DNA of 64,000 nucleotides from Orychophragmus violaceus (Eukaryota; Streptophyta; Magnoliopsida; Brassicales; Brassicaceae). The stretch is taken from positions 64,673,823 to 64,737,822 of the forward strand of contig CM058239.1 of the NCBI GenBank assembly GCA_030180135.1, in the 5' to 3' direction. Under the pieces are notes generated by a model. The model ran no database searches, was not told the DNA's origin, and saw nothing but the letters and a program-made list of their open reading frames with translations. Both the position numbers and the translations under genes were made by a program. Positions within the stretch are counted from its first letter, which is position 1. Each line of letters begins with the position of its first letter. This document shows, piece after piece, positions 52,455 to 63,066 of this stretch.

Positions 52455-53011
52455 TAGGCCGCCAAATTTCCATAATATCTTGGCATCGAGGTTAAGATAT
52501 TACGAACAATTTCGTAATCCGTTTTTATTTCCCCCAATTGCTCCATTTCATTTGAAACATCGATGATCCTATCAGTGAAGGATCTGATCCTTTCTCCATC
52601 CTTCATCTTGATACTTTCAAAATCTCTATGGAGAGATTGCAGCTTCACAAGTATAGCTTGAGGGTTACCTTGATAGGACTTTTTTAATTTCTTCCACACA
52701 TCTTTAGATGTTGTCGCCGATATAATCTTCCTGAACAATGCATCCGTGACAGTATGTTGCAACAGCTGGAGAGCCGTCATATCCTTCATCTTCAACTCTT
52801 TCCAACTTGAGATTTTTGATTGAGTACCTGACGTAGTTTCAGGAGTTTCCGTAGTACTCATGGTTTCTTGTGGTTGTGGTGGAACTTCATTCTCCACAAC
52901 ATCCCACAATTCTCGAATGATTAGCGTCGTCTTCATTCTTGCCGCCCAAAGCTCATAGTTTTGACCGTCGAAAATTGCAACAGGTTGAGATGCATGTAGA
53001 TGTGACGCCAT
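52454..53011 (-). pseudogene. Copia-L Gag N-terminal part
   Basis: 185 codons of the UBN2-type copia Gag: FDGQNYELWAARMKTTL near residue 14, then KDVWKKLKKSYQGN and DRIIDVSNEM. A one-base frameshift near 52460 separates it from MEETKDL in the next frame; otherwise open. Start Met 53011 follows the leader by about 100 bases. Confidence 0.93.
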
Positions 53012-53108
53012 GATTTTTCGTATATTGCTCTTCTTGCTAATTTTGCGTATTGCTTATTGCTTCGTCTTGCTTAATTTTTGTCGTCGATCGTCCCTCGAAC
53101 CGTCTTTT

Positions 53109-53120
53109 GCTCTGAAACCA
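53109..53120 (-). promoter_or_regulatory. Primer binding site of Copia-L
   Basis: The minus strand reads TGGTTTCAGAGC, adjacent to the 5' LTR. It differs by one base from TGGTATCAGAGC, so it is methionine-tRNA type with a mutation or a variant. Confidence 0.85.
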
Positions 53121-53519
53121 TGTTGGAATATACTAAATCATTTTTATCTTTCTTAAACTCTCATAAACATTTCTTCTTATGAGAGAAAGAAGAAAAATAA
53201 GAAAATAAGAAAATAAAACTTAGAAGAGATTTCTTGCTTAACAAGAAAGAGAATTATAAAACAAGAACAAGAGAGAAAACTTAGAGAAGATGTTATTGAA
53301 ATTATTTTGGGATATATTGCAAATGATCAAGACTCACCTATTTATACACAAACTCAAACACATAACAACAACACAAATTTAAAATTACACACCTCTCACC
53401 ATTACCACCAACTCTCTTCACTTACCACATCAAACATTTTACCAAACACTCTCACTATCTTATTTTATTTTTATCCAATTTAAATGGATCATAATTTTAG
53501 TCAAATATATAATTTAACA
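53121..53519 (-). repeat. 5' LTR of Copia-L (399 bp)
   Basis: Partner of 45082-45493; begins TGTTGGAATATACTAAA, ends AATTTAACA. Followed by the CTGGA flank at 53520-53524. Confidence 0.92.
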
Positions 53520-53524
53520 CTGGA

Positions 53525-54317
53525 TGGGTCAATTAGGTTTTAGGGTTTACACTTATCAATGGCCATGATTTAACAAGATAGATCTAACGGTGTAAAATAG
53601 ATATGTTTATCTGATAAAAAAAAAAGATCTGAACCGTTGATATGTTTTAATCAACGGTTCTGGTTTGTGATCCATGTGATACACAAATGAACCAATAATT
53701 TTTTTTTAAATATTTAATATATATAAATAATTAAAAAATGATTTAAAAATCGTAAAAATGGTTAAAATAAGTTTTTTTTAAAAAATCTTAGATTTAAAAT
53801 TATAATATATAAAACTTTTAAAAGTATTAATTTTATAAATAATTTAACAATAATAGAAATGAGTAAATATAATAATTAAAAATGATTAAATTGTATTTTA
53901 ATTTTTATTTACATTACTTTTATTTTCAAAATGTTAAATTTTATTTATGAGTATATATAATAATTAAATTGTTGTTTAAGAAATTTTAAATTTATTATTG
54001 GTATTAAAAGATTAGTAATTTTTTTATAAAAAATCATTATATTTTTATTTTATTGTTTTTAAAATAGTTTTTAATTAGTTTTATGTAAAGTGTATATTGA
54101 AATAGTTTAAATATTAGTTTTGTGTATCAATAATTAATTTTTATCTTTTAATTTTATAGTTTATGATTAAGAGTAAGGTTTAGAGTATGATTATGGTTTA
54201 TGATATAGGGTTTAAAGAGTTGATGTTTAGGGTAATCCGTACCTATCCGTAGCTGAAAAAAATAGCTACGGAAAATCCGTAGCTAATCCATAGCTAATTC
54301 ACAGTTTTTTTGTAGTG
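53525..54317. other. CACTA-J right part, non-coding
   Basis: Very AT-rich (TTTAAAT runs), no gene. The last 80 bases carry CCGTAGCTA/TAGCTACGG words in both orientations, as at the left end. Confidence 0.6.
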
Positions 54318-54320
54318 CAT

Positions 54321-54599
54321 TATACATGACAAGAAGAGATTTTCTTAATCTTTTCTTGACCAATAATTATCCAGCACATTATCCGGTTAAAGTTTTGTTA
54401 ACTTTTGCTTCCGATTGATGATGTTCCGACTTCCTCAATTACTTCTTATCTCTGACTCTAGAAGAATTTATTTTTCAAAAATATTACAAAATTCTAATAA
54501 TTCTCCAAAAAAAAATTAAAATATTTACTAAATAATTCTCCCAGCAAAAATATTATTTTTTAAAATAATATTTTATTTATCCGGAGACGGGGTATTACA
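54321..54599 (-). repeat. LTR H, third piece with the LTR border
   Basis: The minus-strand LTR starts TGTAATACCCCGTCTCCGG at 54599. The TGTAATACCCCG start is typical of Tekay/Del-type chromovirus LTRs. The orientation puts this as the 3' LTR of an element whose body lies to the right. Confidence 0.75.
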
Positions 54600-56228
54600 T
54601 TCTCTTCCTCTTAAAGAAATTCGTCCTTGAATTTTGAAGCTTTGCCGACCTTCCCCAACACTACCCTTCCATTGCAATATTCTGATGACTTTCCTACTTC
54701 GCTTCGAGAAAAATTTCCTTGTTCTCAACAATCTTAACTCTGCTCTGACTGATCCGAGGGTTAACTTATGTAGTCTATATTGTCCTTTCGACAGATTCCT
54801 ATGATGATTGATACTGCTCCATTACTTTCACGGTAACCTGACTATTTCTTGCATAACTCTTTTCTCTTGATAAGACTAGGGTTTCCAAAAACTCCCAACT
54901 TGCTATCTTGAACTCTGTGGGCTTCCTCGAGGCGATTCGATCTTCCTTTTTCCCTTTTTTTATATGGAATTCCACCTTTTTATGGTTTTTGGTTTCCTCC
55001 GTGCCTCCCTAAATCTCATAATTTTTAATAATCATCCTTTACTTTGCTTTCCTCTTTGATGTCTTACTGCTTCTCACGCTCACAACATCTTTTTGATCCT
55101 TCACTGATCATGCCTGCTTAATTTTATTCTGCTCCTTGGAATGCCTGCATTATTATCTTATTTAGATTAAAAGTAAGGTACTCCTTGCCTTACATGATTC
55201 GTCCAATCCTGATAACTTCTTTCCATTTTTATCTTACCTTTCGATAGACATTTTGCCTCTTAACCTTCCTTGCTTACGAAGATCCAATCCTTTGTAGCCA
55301 TCTTGTCATTTCGATAGTTACTACTTCCGACCAACCAATCTTCCATCAATCCTTACACAATATGGGTTTAATACTTATGTAATGTTAGTCACTTCCCTTA
55401 TAAAGCCATCGATACCGGGTTAAGCAACAATCAAACAAGAATATTCTAGGCCAATTATCGATAGCGTATACATTCAGTATCCACCACCTTTCATAAGAAA
55501 CCCCCCAGACATCGTAGGAATTAACTTCTGAAAAACCACTAATGGCTTCACCTTGTCCTCTTAGTGAACCACCGTTGCTTTATCTCTAACCCTTCCAATC
55601 TATTTTTTAATTTTTCTCCTCTTCTATGAATCTCAAACTCCGATCCCAAGCGACTCGTTTGATGATAAACTTCTGAATCTTTATCTAAATTCCACTCCAA
55701 CCGATCATTACCGTTGCTGATTTCCCCAATCTCGTTGATTTCTCTATCCATGACAGTCTCCATCTCAACTTTTTGGTAACTTGCGGTTGCTTCCATTCTT
55801 TGCCTGACCCACATAACAATCTCCTTCAGCTAGTCTGCGAATTTTACCTCCCTTGCATCCCTCGAACTCTGATTCAATGCCACCCTTCTGAAAATTCTGA
55901 ATTCCTCATCTTAACCTTCTTGGGTTCGGGTTTGGTCTTGAGACTTGAACTCCGCTCAACTCTAAGGATTTTAATATCCTTGAATATCTGATCAGTATCA
56001 CTCCCTAAACAACACTTATTCATACCACACACTAGAGTTAGCAGCTATTACTCTACTCAAAAATCTAAACCTATGAAATGATGTTACTTCTACTATACAA
56101 TCATTTATAACCAGCCATACAACAATCAAACAAGAACATGCACAGCCAATTATCAATAGTGTATAAATTTCATAACACCAAACATAGAAAACTAATCTAT
56201 CCACCCCAATTATTCTTAGCTGCCTACC
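54600..56228 (-). other. Element H interior: polypurine tract and degenerate DNA
   Basis: 54600-54612 (minus AAGAGGAAGAGAA) is a polypurine tract, preceded by GGACGAATTTC, a phrase common just before the tract in Tekay-type elements. The remainder has no recognisable pol; the ORF 55548-55814 (Glu/Arg-rich) matches nothing I know. A diverged duplication links 55425-55480 and 56119-56175 (CAACAATCAAACAAGAA...CCAATTATCRATAG). It is cut by Ty3-N at 56229. Confidence 0.55.
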
Positions 56229-57145
56229 TGATGAGGACATCAGCTTGGCCGACACTGAGTTGGACGAGCAAGACGGACCAGGCTCTACCAAGAAGCTGGC
56301 CGACCTGTTCCCGACCATGCGAGATGTACCAAGGACGCGTTCGGGACAGCGACAGATACATGCCGAATTCAACAATGCCATGGAGCAGCTGATCTCGAGG
56401 ACAAGCCTAGAAGACATCATGACCCAGCTAGGCCATCTCGACCAAGGACAACCTGTCCTGAACCAGTTGGCCCGGAGGATGATCCATACTGAAGCTGACT
56501 GCCCATTTGAGCATACCATGCCCTGGCCCATACTCCGTACGCACGGACCGACCATGATCTTCTGCATCGAGCCAGATTATTCTTTGACCGGTCTGCCTCT
56601 GGGATAAAGATCATACTCTTTTTCTCTTGTGAAGTTTTGTCCCAAATGGGTTTTCTTCACAAGGTTTTTAACGAGGTAATCCGAGGCCCATTCATTAGAG
56701 AGACAGACCGGCCTCTTCTCTATTTTCGACCAAGACTTTCCTTTTTCGTTTTAAGTCTTATTTCTCTTGTTTTCTTAGTATTTTTCGATGGCCCACTGTT
56801 CTCTTGGCCCATTTGTTTTCAGTTGTAGTTACTTAAACATTCTTTTGGTTTTATGAAACATTAAGCAAGTTTAAACCAAGAAAAAACCCTAAGGTTTCTC
56901 GATCCTCCTCTCTCTGCGCGGCTGCCCCTTTGTAGAGCGGATCTCTTGGCTTTTGCTTGCTGCCTCGATTGTCTGAAGTGTTCCTAAGGTTCAGTAGCTA
57001 TCAAACCACCCTCGACCACCCACTGACCAAGCTGAGAGTGCCTTCGGCCAGCAGCTTTGTCCCACGCTTCCATCTCTCTCTCCCGCGGCCACAATCATCT
57101 CATCTCACTCCATCACTCATCACACCTCCATAGCATCTCACATCA
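56229..57145 (+). repeat. 5' LTR of Ty3-N (917 bp)
   Basis: Starts TGATGAGGACATC, exactly like the Ty3-G LTR, and ends CTCACATCA before the primer site. The first 380 bases are the coding tail. Confidence 0.9.
56245..56607 (+). pseudogene. 5'-LTR copy of the Ty3-N Pol tail
   Basis: Open for about 126 codons when read from the LTR start (DEDISLADTELDEQ). It contains RTRSGQRQIHAEFNNAMEQL, aligned with MTRSRTRRLREGFNTAVENL of Ty3-G. Codons are GC-richer and the downstream part (TEADCPFEHTMPW) has no counterpart in Ty3-G. Survival of the open frame in an otherwise broken element is notable. Confidence 0.75.
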
Positions 57146-57147
57146 TC

Positions 57148-57159
57148 TGGTATCAGAGC
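57148..57159 (+). promoter_or_regulatory. Primer binding site of Ty3-N (Met-tRNA type)
   Basis: TGGTATCAGAGC, two bases after the LTR end (CATCA-TC), the same arrangement as Ty3-G. Confidence 0.93.
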
Positions 57160-57850
57160 TTTAAAGCTCCTGACCAGTTTGGTTATTCCTTTCCTCTGCT
57201 TAGTTTCAGTCTTGTTGCTTTTTTTTGTTCTTCTTAAAACCGAAAATCAAAAGAAAAAGAAGTTAGGATGCTAGTGTTGTTGAATCTGAATTTGGTTTGA
57301 TAGTAGTTGCTGTTTTGATTACTGTTGGATTGTGTTGCTTCTGTTGTGCTTGAATTAAACTGAAAAAAAAAAAAAATCTGGTTAGAAATCGTTGGTGCTA
57401 GGTTGAAGTTTCCTTGCGGCCGCGAAACTAGGGTGCTAGGGTTTCTTTGTTGTTTGCGGTTTAATTGATCTGAAACTTGGTTTAATTCTGGTTAATCTCT
57501 TTCATTAAATCTCGGTTTAAGCTCTTTCCTTTTATAGTTCTAGATTAAAAAAAAAGGTTTAATAGGTTGATAGGAGTCCAAAACCGGCTTCATTGTTCTT
57601 TCCTTGTTTGATCGTTGCTTCGAGTAATTGCGGTTTGTTTGCTTGGATACTAACCTGATTAAGTGTGAATTTCGTTCTTAATTTTTGGTTAGTGTTTACT
57701 GTTTACTGTTTACTTTCAGATTATTAGTCAAAAAAAAAAATGGTTTTGTTTTGTTTTCTCTCCGATTTGGTTGCATTGTTTTCCTTTAAGTTCTGTCCGT
57801 TTTCTCTTCTTTGGTATGTTTGATCTGTTTTTTTAAGTGCGCAGAGATTA
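57160..57850 (+). other. Ty3-N leader, non-coding
   Basis: T-rich leader with A-runs (57361-57375, 57546-57555, 57730-57740). No gene. Ends just before the gag Met at 57851. Confidence 0.75.
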
Positions 57851-59755
57851 ATGGCCGAAGAACTAAACCAGCAAGGTGTTCCCACTGACCTCACTCAGAT
57901 CTTAGCTGCTATCCAGACGATCGGAGCCCGACTGGACCGTTTGGAATGTCCCGGTGGACATCAGCCGCGGCCGGACGAACAACAACCTCGGCCCGACGCT
58001 TTTCAGCCTCGGCCAGGAGAGCATCAGTACGGACCAGAGGCGCCACATCCCCGGAATGACCAGCAACGTCGACCAGTACAGCACCGTGGACGAGTTGAAC
58101 GACCCGGACGCTTCCAAGACGTCCGACTGGACGATACAGACGACGATACAGATGAGTTTGAGGACGGACGTCACGGACCGCGACCCCCATACCAGCGTGA
58201 TCCTAATCACCGTGGATGCATACGAGAACCATAGGTACAACGTCCATATCCTAATGACATCAAGCTAAAGCCTCCTACTTTTGCAGGGAGCGGAGGATGG
58301 AGCATATCTTCGACCATTACGGATATCCCGAAGCCATAAAGATATCCCTAGCAGTGGCCCAGTTCACAGGACATGCATTATCATGGTGGGACCGGGACGC
58401 TGCAAAACGAAGGCGCCATCGGTACGAACCGATCGCTACATGGACTGACATGAAGTTCAGTTAAGGCGCAGGTACGTTCCTGCCCATTTCCATAGAGATT
58501 TGCAGAAACGTTTTCGTTAGTTGATGCAGGGAAATAAGACGGTCGAAGAGTATTTCGAGGAGTTCGAGCAACTGCGGAATCAGCTTGAGCTAGACGATTC
58601 AGAAGAGACTCTTATGGCCCAGTTTGTGGACGGACTGAACGAGTTGATCGCTAGAAAGGTAGAAATTCAACCTTATCACGATATGCCCGAGTTGTTGCAC
58701 TTGTGTATACAGATTGAGCATCACAACAAGCGGAAGTCTGCGACCACAACCCGGCCTAGGACCAACACGCCTTGGACTGCACCAGCTCCACGGCCCGTTG
58801 ACAAAGGTAAGTCGGTTGAGGTCGAGTCTAGGTTCAAGAAGCCGACCATTGATACGTCTAAGCCCAACCGACCATACCCAGGTAAGTTTACTAGTACGTC
58901 CTGCTCTAGAGATATCACCTGTTTTAAGTGTCAGGGTAAAGGACATATGGCTCGAGACTGTCCAAACCGGAGGGTCATGATCTTGAACGAAGCCGGTGAG
59001 TATGAGTCTCAGGATGAACAGGAGGATGAAGACATGGAGGAACTTGATACAGGGATGCCCATAGAGTATCCCGACTCTGTAGAGCTATTGGTGATCAGGA
59101 GAGCTCTCAGTACGCTTGTTGACCCCGAGACGGTGCAACGCGAGAACATCTTCCACACCCGCTGTACCGTGAACAGCAAGATATGTAGTCTTATTATTGA
59201 TGGTGGCTCTTGTACTAACGTGGCCAGCAGGAACATGGTCGATAAACTTGGTCTTCAAGTGACTAAGCACCCGCGACCGTACCGACTTCGGTGGCTGAAC
59301 GATGTCACAGAGATCCGGATCGCAGATCAAGTCACCGTACCTTTCAGCATTGGGCGATATCACGATCAGGTAGTATGCGATGTGGTTCCTATGCAGCTTG
59401 GACACCTATTTCTCAGCTGACCATGGCAGTTTGATTAGGAGTCCTTGCATAACGGACGGACCAACCATTACTCGTTCATGCACGACAAGCGAAAATACCA
59501 GCTCGCGCCTCTTACACCGCAGGAAGTGCATGAGATGCAACTACACCTTGCCAAGGATAAGAAGAACCGTAAGACCAATCTTATTATTTCTTCACATTCT
59601 GTTTCTAGAGCTATTGTTCAGAACACGCAGGTGCTACTAATGATCTTCAGGGAGGCTTTATATTCGTGTTCAGACGATGTTGGGCTGCCCCGGTAAGTTG
59701 TTTCTTTGTTGGACAGGTTTAAGGATGTCTTTCCGGACGAGATACCAGCCGGCCT
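57851..59755 (+). pseudogene. Ty3-N gag and protease
   Basis: MAEELNQQG starts an acidic N-terminus with four QPRPDE/HQPRPG-like repeats (residues 36-60). After a stop near 58232 and a frameshift, the capsid reads MEHIFDHYGYPEAIKISLAV and HALSWWDRDAAKRRRHRY (58290-58430). After another break, 58521-59420 is open for 299 codons: NKTVEEYFEEFEQLRNQLEL, zinc knuckle CFKCQGKGHMARDC, and protease with LIIDGGSCTNVASRNMV (active site DGG). A stop near 59418 falls at LGRP in the flap-end region; the frame goes on with NGRTNHYSFMHDKRK to DRFKDVFPDEIPAGLP at the Copia-O insertion. Confidence 0.92.
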
Positions 59756-59758
59756 ACC

Positions 59759-60442
59759 TGTTGGGAATGTCCTGAAATCTACCGTACTATCTCTAGAAAG
59801 TATGATAAGTGTCGAGATCAGACATAAGTCATAAATACTGGGTGATCATGATGGCTTGCTAGAGTCCGCTCTTGATCTATAAGTTTAGGACTTATTACCA
59901 GTATTGTATGATCCCGAAGGGTCACACACCATAGCTAACGGGAAAGCCAAATGGAATTAATACGGTAAGATGCAATGGCATTTACTGTATTAGATCAGAG
60001 AATTGGGCCAGACGAAATACATGCTTTTGTCTGATTTGTGTCTTGGGCCCAAAAGATTAATGAGCCATTAGTCTAATGACTTGGGCCCATTAATGAGAGA
60101 GTTAATAAGTCGAAAACCCTAAGGAAGAATTGATTTTTTCTGCGATTTCTTCTTGGTGGCCGTGCCCCCTCTCTCTCTCTAACTCTCTTTTTCTGATCTG
60201 ATCCATCTCTATGGTCTAGCAGCCATCCCGGCTTGTAAGAGTGTGGATACCGAAGGAGGAGCAGGTTGTTCATCTGTTCTAACTGATCTCATCATTACCA
60301 TCAATTATCCGCTGCAATCTGAAAGGTAATGATCCAGGTTTGGTTGGTTTTATGATTCGTTTTGCAAGAACCTAGATCTGTTAAGATTATGTGTTAGGTT
60401 GAAACATGGGAATTGAACCATGAAAAACACTATAATCCTTCA
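59759..60442 (+). repeat. 5' LTR of Copia-O (684 bp)
   Basis: Starts TGTTGGGAATGTCC, ends CTATAATCCTTCA. It is the reverse complement counterpart of 10751-11436 with clear divergence (for example AACGGGAAAGCC against AACGGGAAAGTT). Confidence 0.92.
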
Positions 60443-60443
60443 G

Positions 60444-60455
60444 TGGTATCAGAGC
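60444..60455 (+). promoter_or_regulatory. Primer binding site of Copia-O (Met-tRNA type)
   Basis: TGGTATCAGAGC, one base after the LTR end, as in Copia-C. Confidence 0.93.
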
Positions 60456-62046
60456 CAGGTTTTTTGGTTTCTTGTGAAATTGGATCATAGGTTGTTTAAT
60501 AATTTTTGGATCAATTGAATTAAAATTGATTATAGTTATTAAAATCCCTAATCGAGTGTTTTGGTCTCGGCGTGTTTAAGAGCCAATTAATTATCGGGTT
60601 CGTGATGAATTAATTAAAACCCTAATTGGTCTCGGGCGTGTGCTTGTGTTGCTTTGCCGAGTGATGTTGATCGATAATTAATTTTGTGGGCCGAGTGATC
60701 TTGTTCAACAATTGCATGTGATCATACAATGATATTATGCGTGTGATCATGGATCACTTGATTGGATCGCACAAACGATCGCTTGGCATGGTCTCGAATT
60801 GACCGCGTGATCTTGAGGGGTGATCGATCGGATGATCGTTTCATCACGAGTGATCGTGTTGCCATGATGCGTGATGATGCGTTAATGGGCCAAGTGATCG
60901 TTTGGCCCGTTAAATTATTACGTCCCGCGAATAATCAATCGGTTAAACCGAGCTTCGCGGTTCGTTGCCCAAAACCACACCGATTTAACCGGTCCATTTA
61001 ATTGGCGGTTAATCGTGTGTTTAAAGCCTTAAACCGCAAGTTAAATCAAATTGGCTAAAACACTAGGTGTTTCTTCCCGGTTTTGGATTTAACTGAACCG
61101 ATCCAATTTAATTGGTGGTTCAAGCGGTTAACCCGAATCGCGGTTTGCTGGAAATTATTTAATACATGGTATTATTTAATTTCTGGTTAAACCGGATTGA
61201 AATTCAAAATTGAATTTTAACCTAAACCGAAGGCTGGTCTAAGTTTGATTTGGTTGGACAGAATAATTTAGAGCTGGTTTTGTTTAGTAAATAACCGATG
61301 GTTTTGATAGTTAATTTGGTCTTGGACCAGAATTAATAAACCAGATCGGTTATGTCAAATTATTGGGCCAGCTGGAATTCTATGGTCTTGGGCCAAAGAA
61401 TTGGGCCTATAATTTGTGACCCAACCCAAAATATTTAATGAAATATTTAAATTAGAAATTTCTATTTTTAGTAAGTTACTAAATTTAGAAAGTTTCTAAA
61501 ATAAGAAAGTTTCCCAAAATAGTAATGTTCTATTTTTGGAAATAAAACTTAAAAATCCTCAAAAACAATATCAAGCTTGGATGTCTTTCCAATCTTGTCA
61601 GCTACTTAACGCTTATTCGATTACAGATATGGCTTACAGTGTGAGGTGTCTGTTTTCGCATAAGTAAAGTAGTATATAGTCACTAATTTCATTGGGAGTC
61701 CCAGATTTTAGTGATTATTTGGCTGTAAGAGATTGGTTTCCTTGACTGGGCCATCGGGAGTCCCGGGCCTTGAGATATCTGGTGAATTTGGGCCTCGGGT
61801 CCAATTCACAACCGAGAGTTATATGAGATATAACTAGCTGTGTGTATGCTTACCAAGTAAAGCTAATTCCGGGTGACGGCCAGTGGCCCACTTTGGATTT
61901 AGCTGAACATGGGTCTCGGAATCATTGTATTCTTATGAGGTTAAACAAAGAAATTTTGAATACAATGCGAGTTTTCTTATAAGTTATTAAGATTACTCTT
62001 TTATGAACTAAATAACTAAAACTCTATTTATCTCTAATTTTCAGCT
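60456..62046 (+). other. Copia-O leader, GATC-rich, non-coding
   Basis: Same block order as in Copia-C: GATC-rich part (about 60700-60905, shorter than the 460 bases in Copia-C), the GGTTTAACC-like block (60940-61200), AT-rich part, then the CTTACCAAGTAAAGC block (61850-61900). The ORF 60762-61001 is read through the repeats. Confidence 0.75.
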
Positions 62047-63066
62047 ATGACGAGCACAAACAAACAAAACACTTTCTCGATCCGGTATGTCCTTGAGATG
62101 GACAAACTGAACGGATCAAATTTCTTGACTTGGTCGCGAAACCTGAGGCTAGTTCTCAGGCAGGAGAGAAAGGACTATGTCCTTGAAAGAGCTCTCCCCG
62201 TGAGGATCGGGTCCAATGCCTCTCATGCAGTATATAATGCTTGGAATAAGCATTATAATGATGCGGTAGATGTGCGTGGTCTGATATTGGCTACCATGGA
62301 CTCAGACTTGCAGAAGCAATATGAGAACATGGAGTCGCCAATAGAGATGATTAGCAGCCTGAAATTGAAATTTCAGGAGCAGGTAAGAGTGGAGAGATAC
62401 CAATTGGTTAAATCTCTCACTAGCTGCAAGCTACCGAATGATCATCCAGTAAGTCCTCATGTCAGTAAAATGATGGGTTACATTGATAACCTGAGGAAAC
62501 TGGATTATCCAGTTAGCCAGGAATTGGCAACTGAGATCATTCTGCAGTCACTGCCGTCAAGCTATGATAAGTTCGTAAGGAACTATATCAAGAAAGGCTT
62601 AACGAAGACGTTGACTGAACTGCATGATATGCTCAAGACAGTTGAGCCAAACGTGAAGAGTACCCTGAATAATCTCATGAAGGAGAAGGGTAGGTTTACT
62701 AAACCTAATGCTGACAAGGGTGAAGACAAAGTTGTCCAGATTTTGAATCATGGCAAGCGTGTGTCTTCCGAGCCCGAGTCAGATACCTCTTACGTTGGTA
62801 AGTGCTGCTACTGTAAAGAGACTGGGCATTGGAAGAGAGATTGCATTAAATTCATGGAAGATTATGAGGAGTTGAAGTTGATGTATGAAACTACTTCCTC
62901 AGGTATTCATGTTATTACTTCAAGTTATACCTTATACGTATTGGATACTGGTTGTGGCACTGATATTTGTTATAATATGCAGAGCCTGAGCAACAGTAGA
63001 ACGTTGAAGGAAGGGCAAGTGAAACTGCGTGTCTGGAAGGAGCTTGGGATGCTGCCTCAGCCGTAG
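62047..63066 (+). pseudogene. Copia-O Gag with start of protease
   Basis: 339 codons. Gag as in Copia-C (FLTWSRNLRLVL near residue 27, zinc knuckle CCYCKETGHWKRDC near residue 257), then in frame LYVLDTGCGTDICYNMQSLS, the protease active site (DTG). A frameshift near 63030 diverts the protein into a short unrelated end (GMLPQP, stop), so the protease is incomplete. The start Met matches Copia-C. Confidence 0.92.

Larger units (their letters stand above)
45082..53519 (-). mobile_element. Copia-L, Ty1/copia retrotransposon split by CACTA-M
   Basis: LTRs at 45082-45493 (412 bp) and 53121-53519 (399 bp), ends TGTTGGAATATAC and AATTTAACA. The flanking 5-mers are CTGGG (45077-45081) and CTGGA (53520-53524), differing at one base. 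The primer site adjoins the right LTR, so it is on the minus strand. Gag, protease, integrase, RT and RNase H are all present in copia order. CACTA-M sits in the integrase C-terminal part. A Gag frameshift, several stops and a lost RT catalytic Asp make it inactive. Confidence 0.94.
41888..54317. mobile_element. CACTA-J, large CACTA element carrying nested insertions
   Basis: The left end CACTACAAGAAAATTGGGCC (41888) and right end AGTTTTTTTGTAGTG (54317) both lead into GTAGCTA/TAGCTAC-rich subterminal DNA (41925-42150 and 54235-54300). The flanking triplets are AAT (41885-41887) and CAT (54318-54320), one base different, so pairing of these ends is likely but not proven. Own DNA is only 41888-42157, 44332-45081 and 53525-54317 (about 1.8 kb); the rest is CACTA-K and Copia-L. 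No transposase seen. Confidence 0.7.
56229..59758 (+). mobile_element. Ty3-N, decayed Ty3 (CRM-like) retrotransposon, 5' part
   Basis: Plus-strand element: 5' LTR (56229-57145), primer site, leader, gag, protease and the first codons before RT. It is interrupted at 59759 by Copia-O; the rest would lie beyond the window. Its proteins are related to Ty3-G and Ty3-B but clearly a separate family (different Gag N-terminus, diverged LTR). Left flank 5-mer CTACC (56224-56228). Confidence 0.9.
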
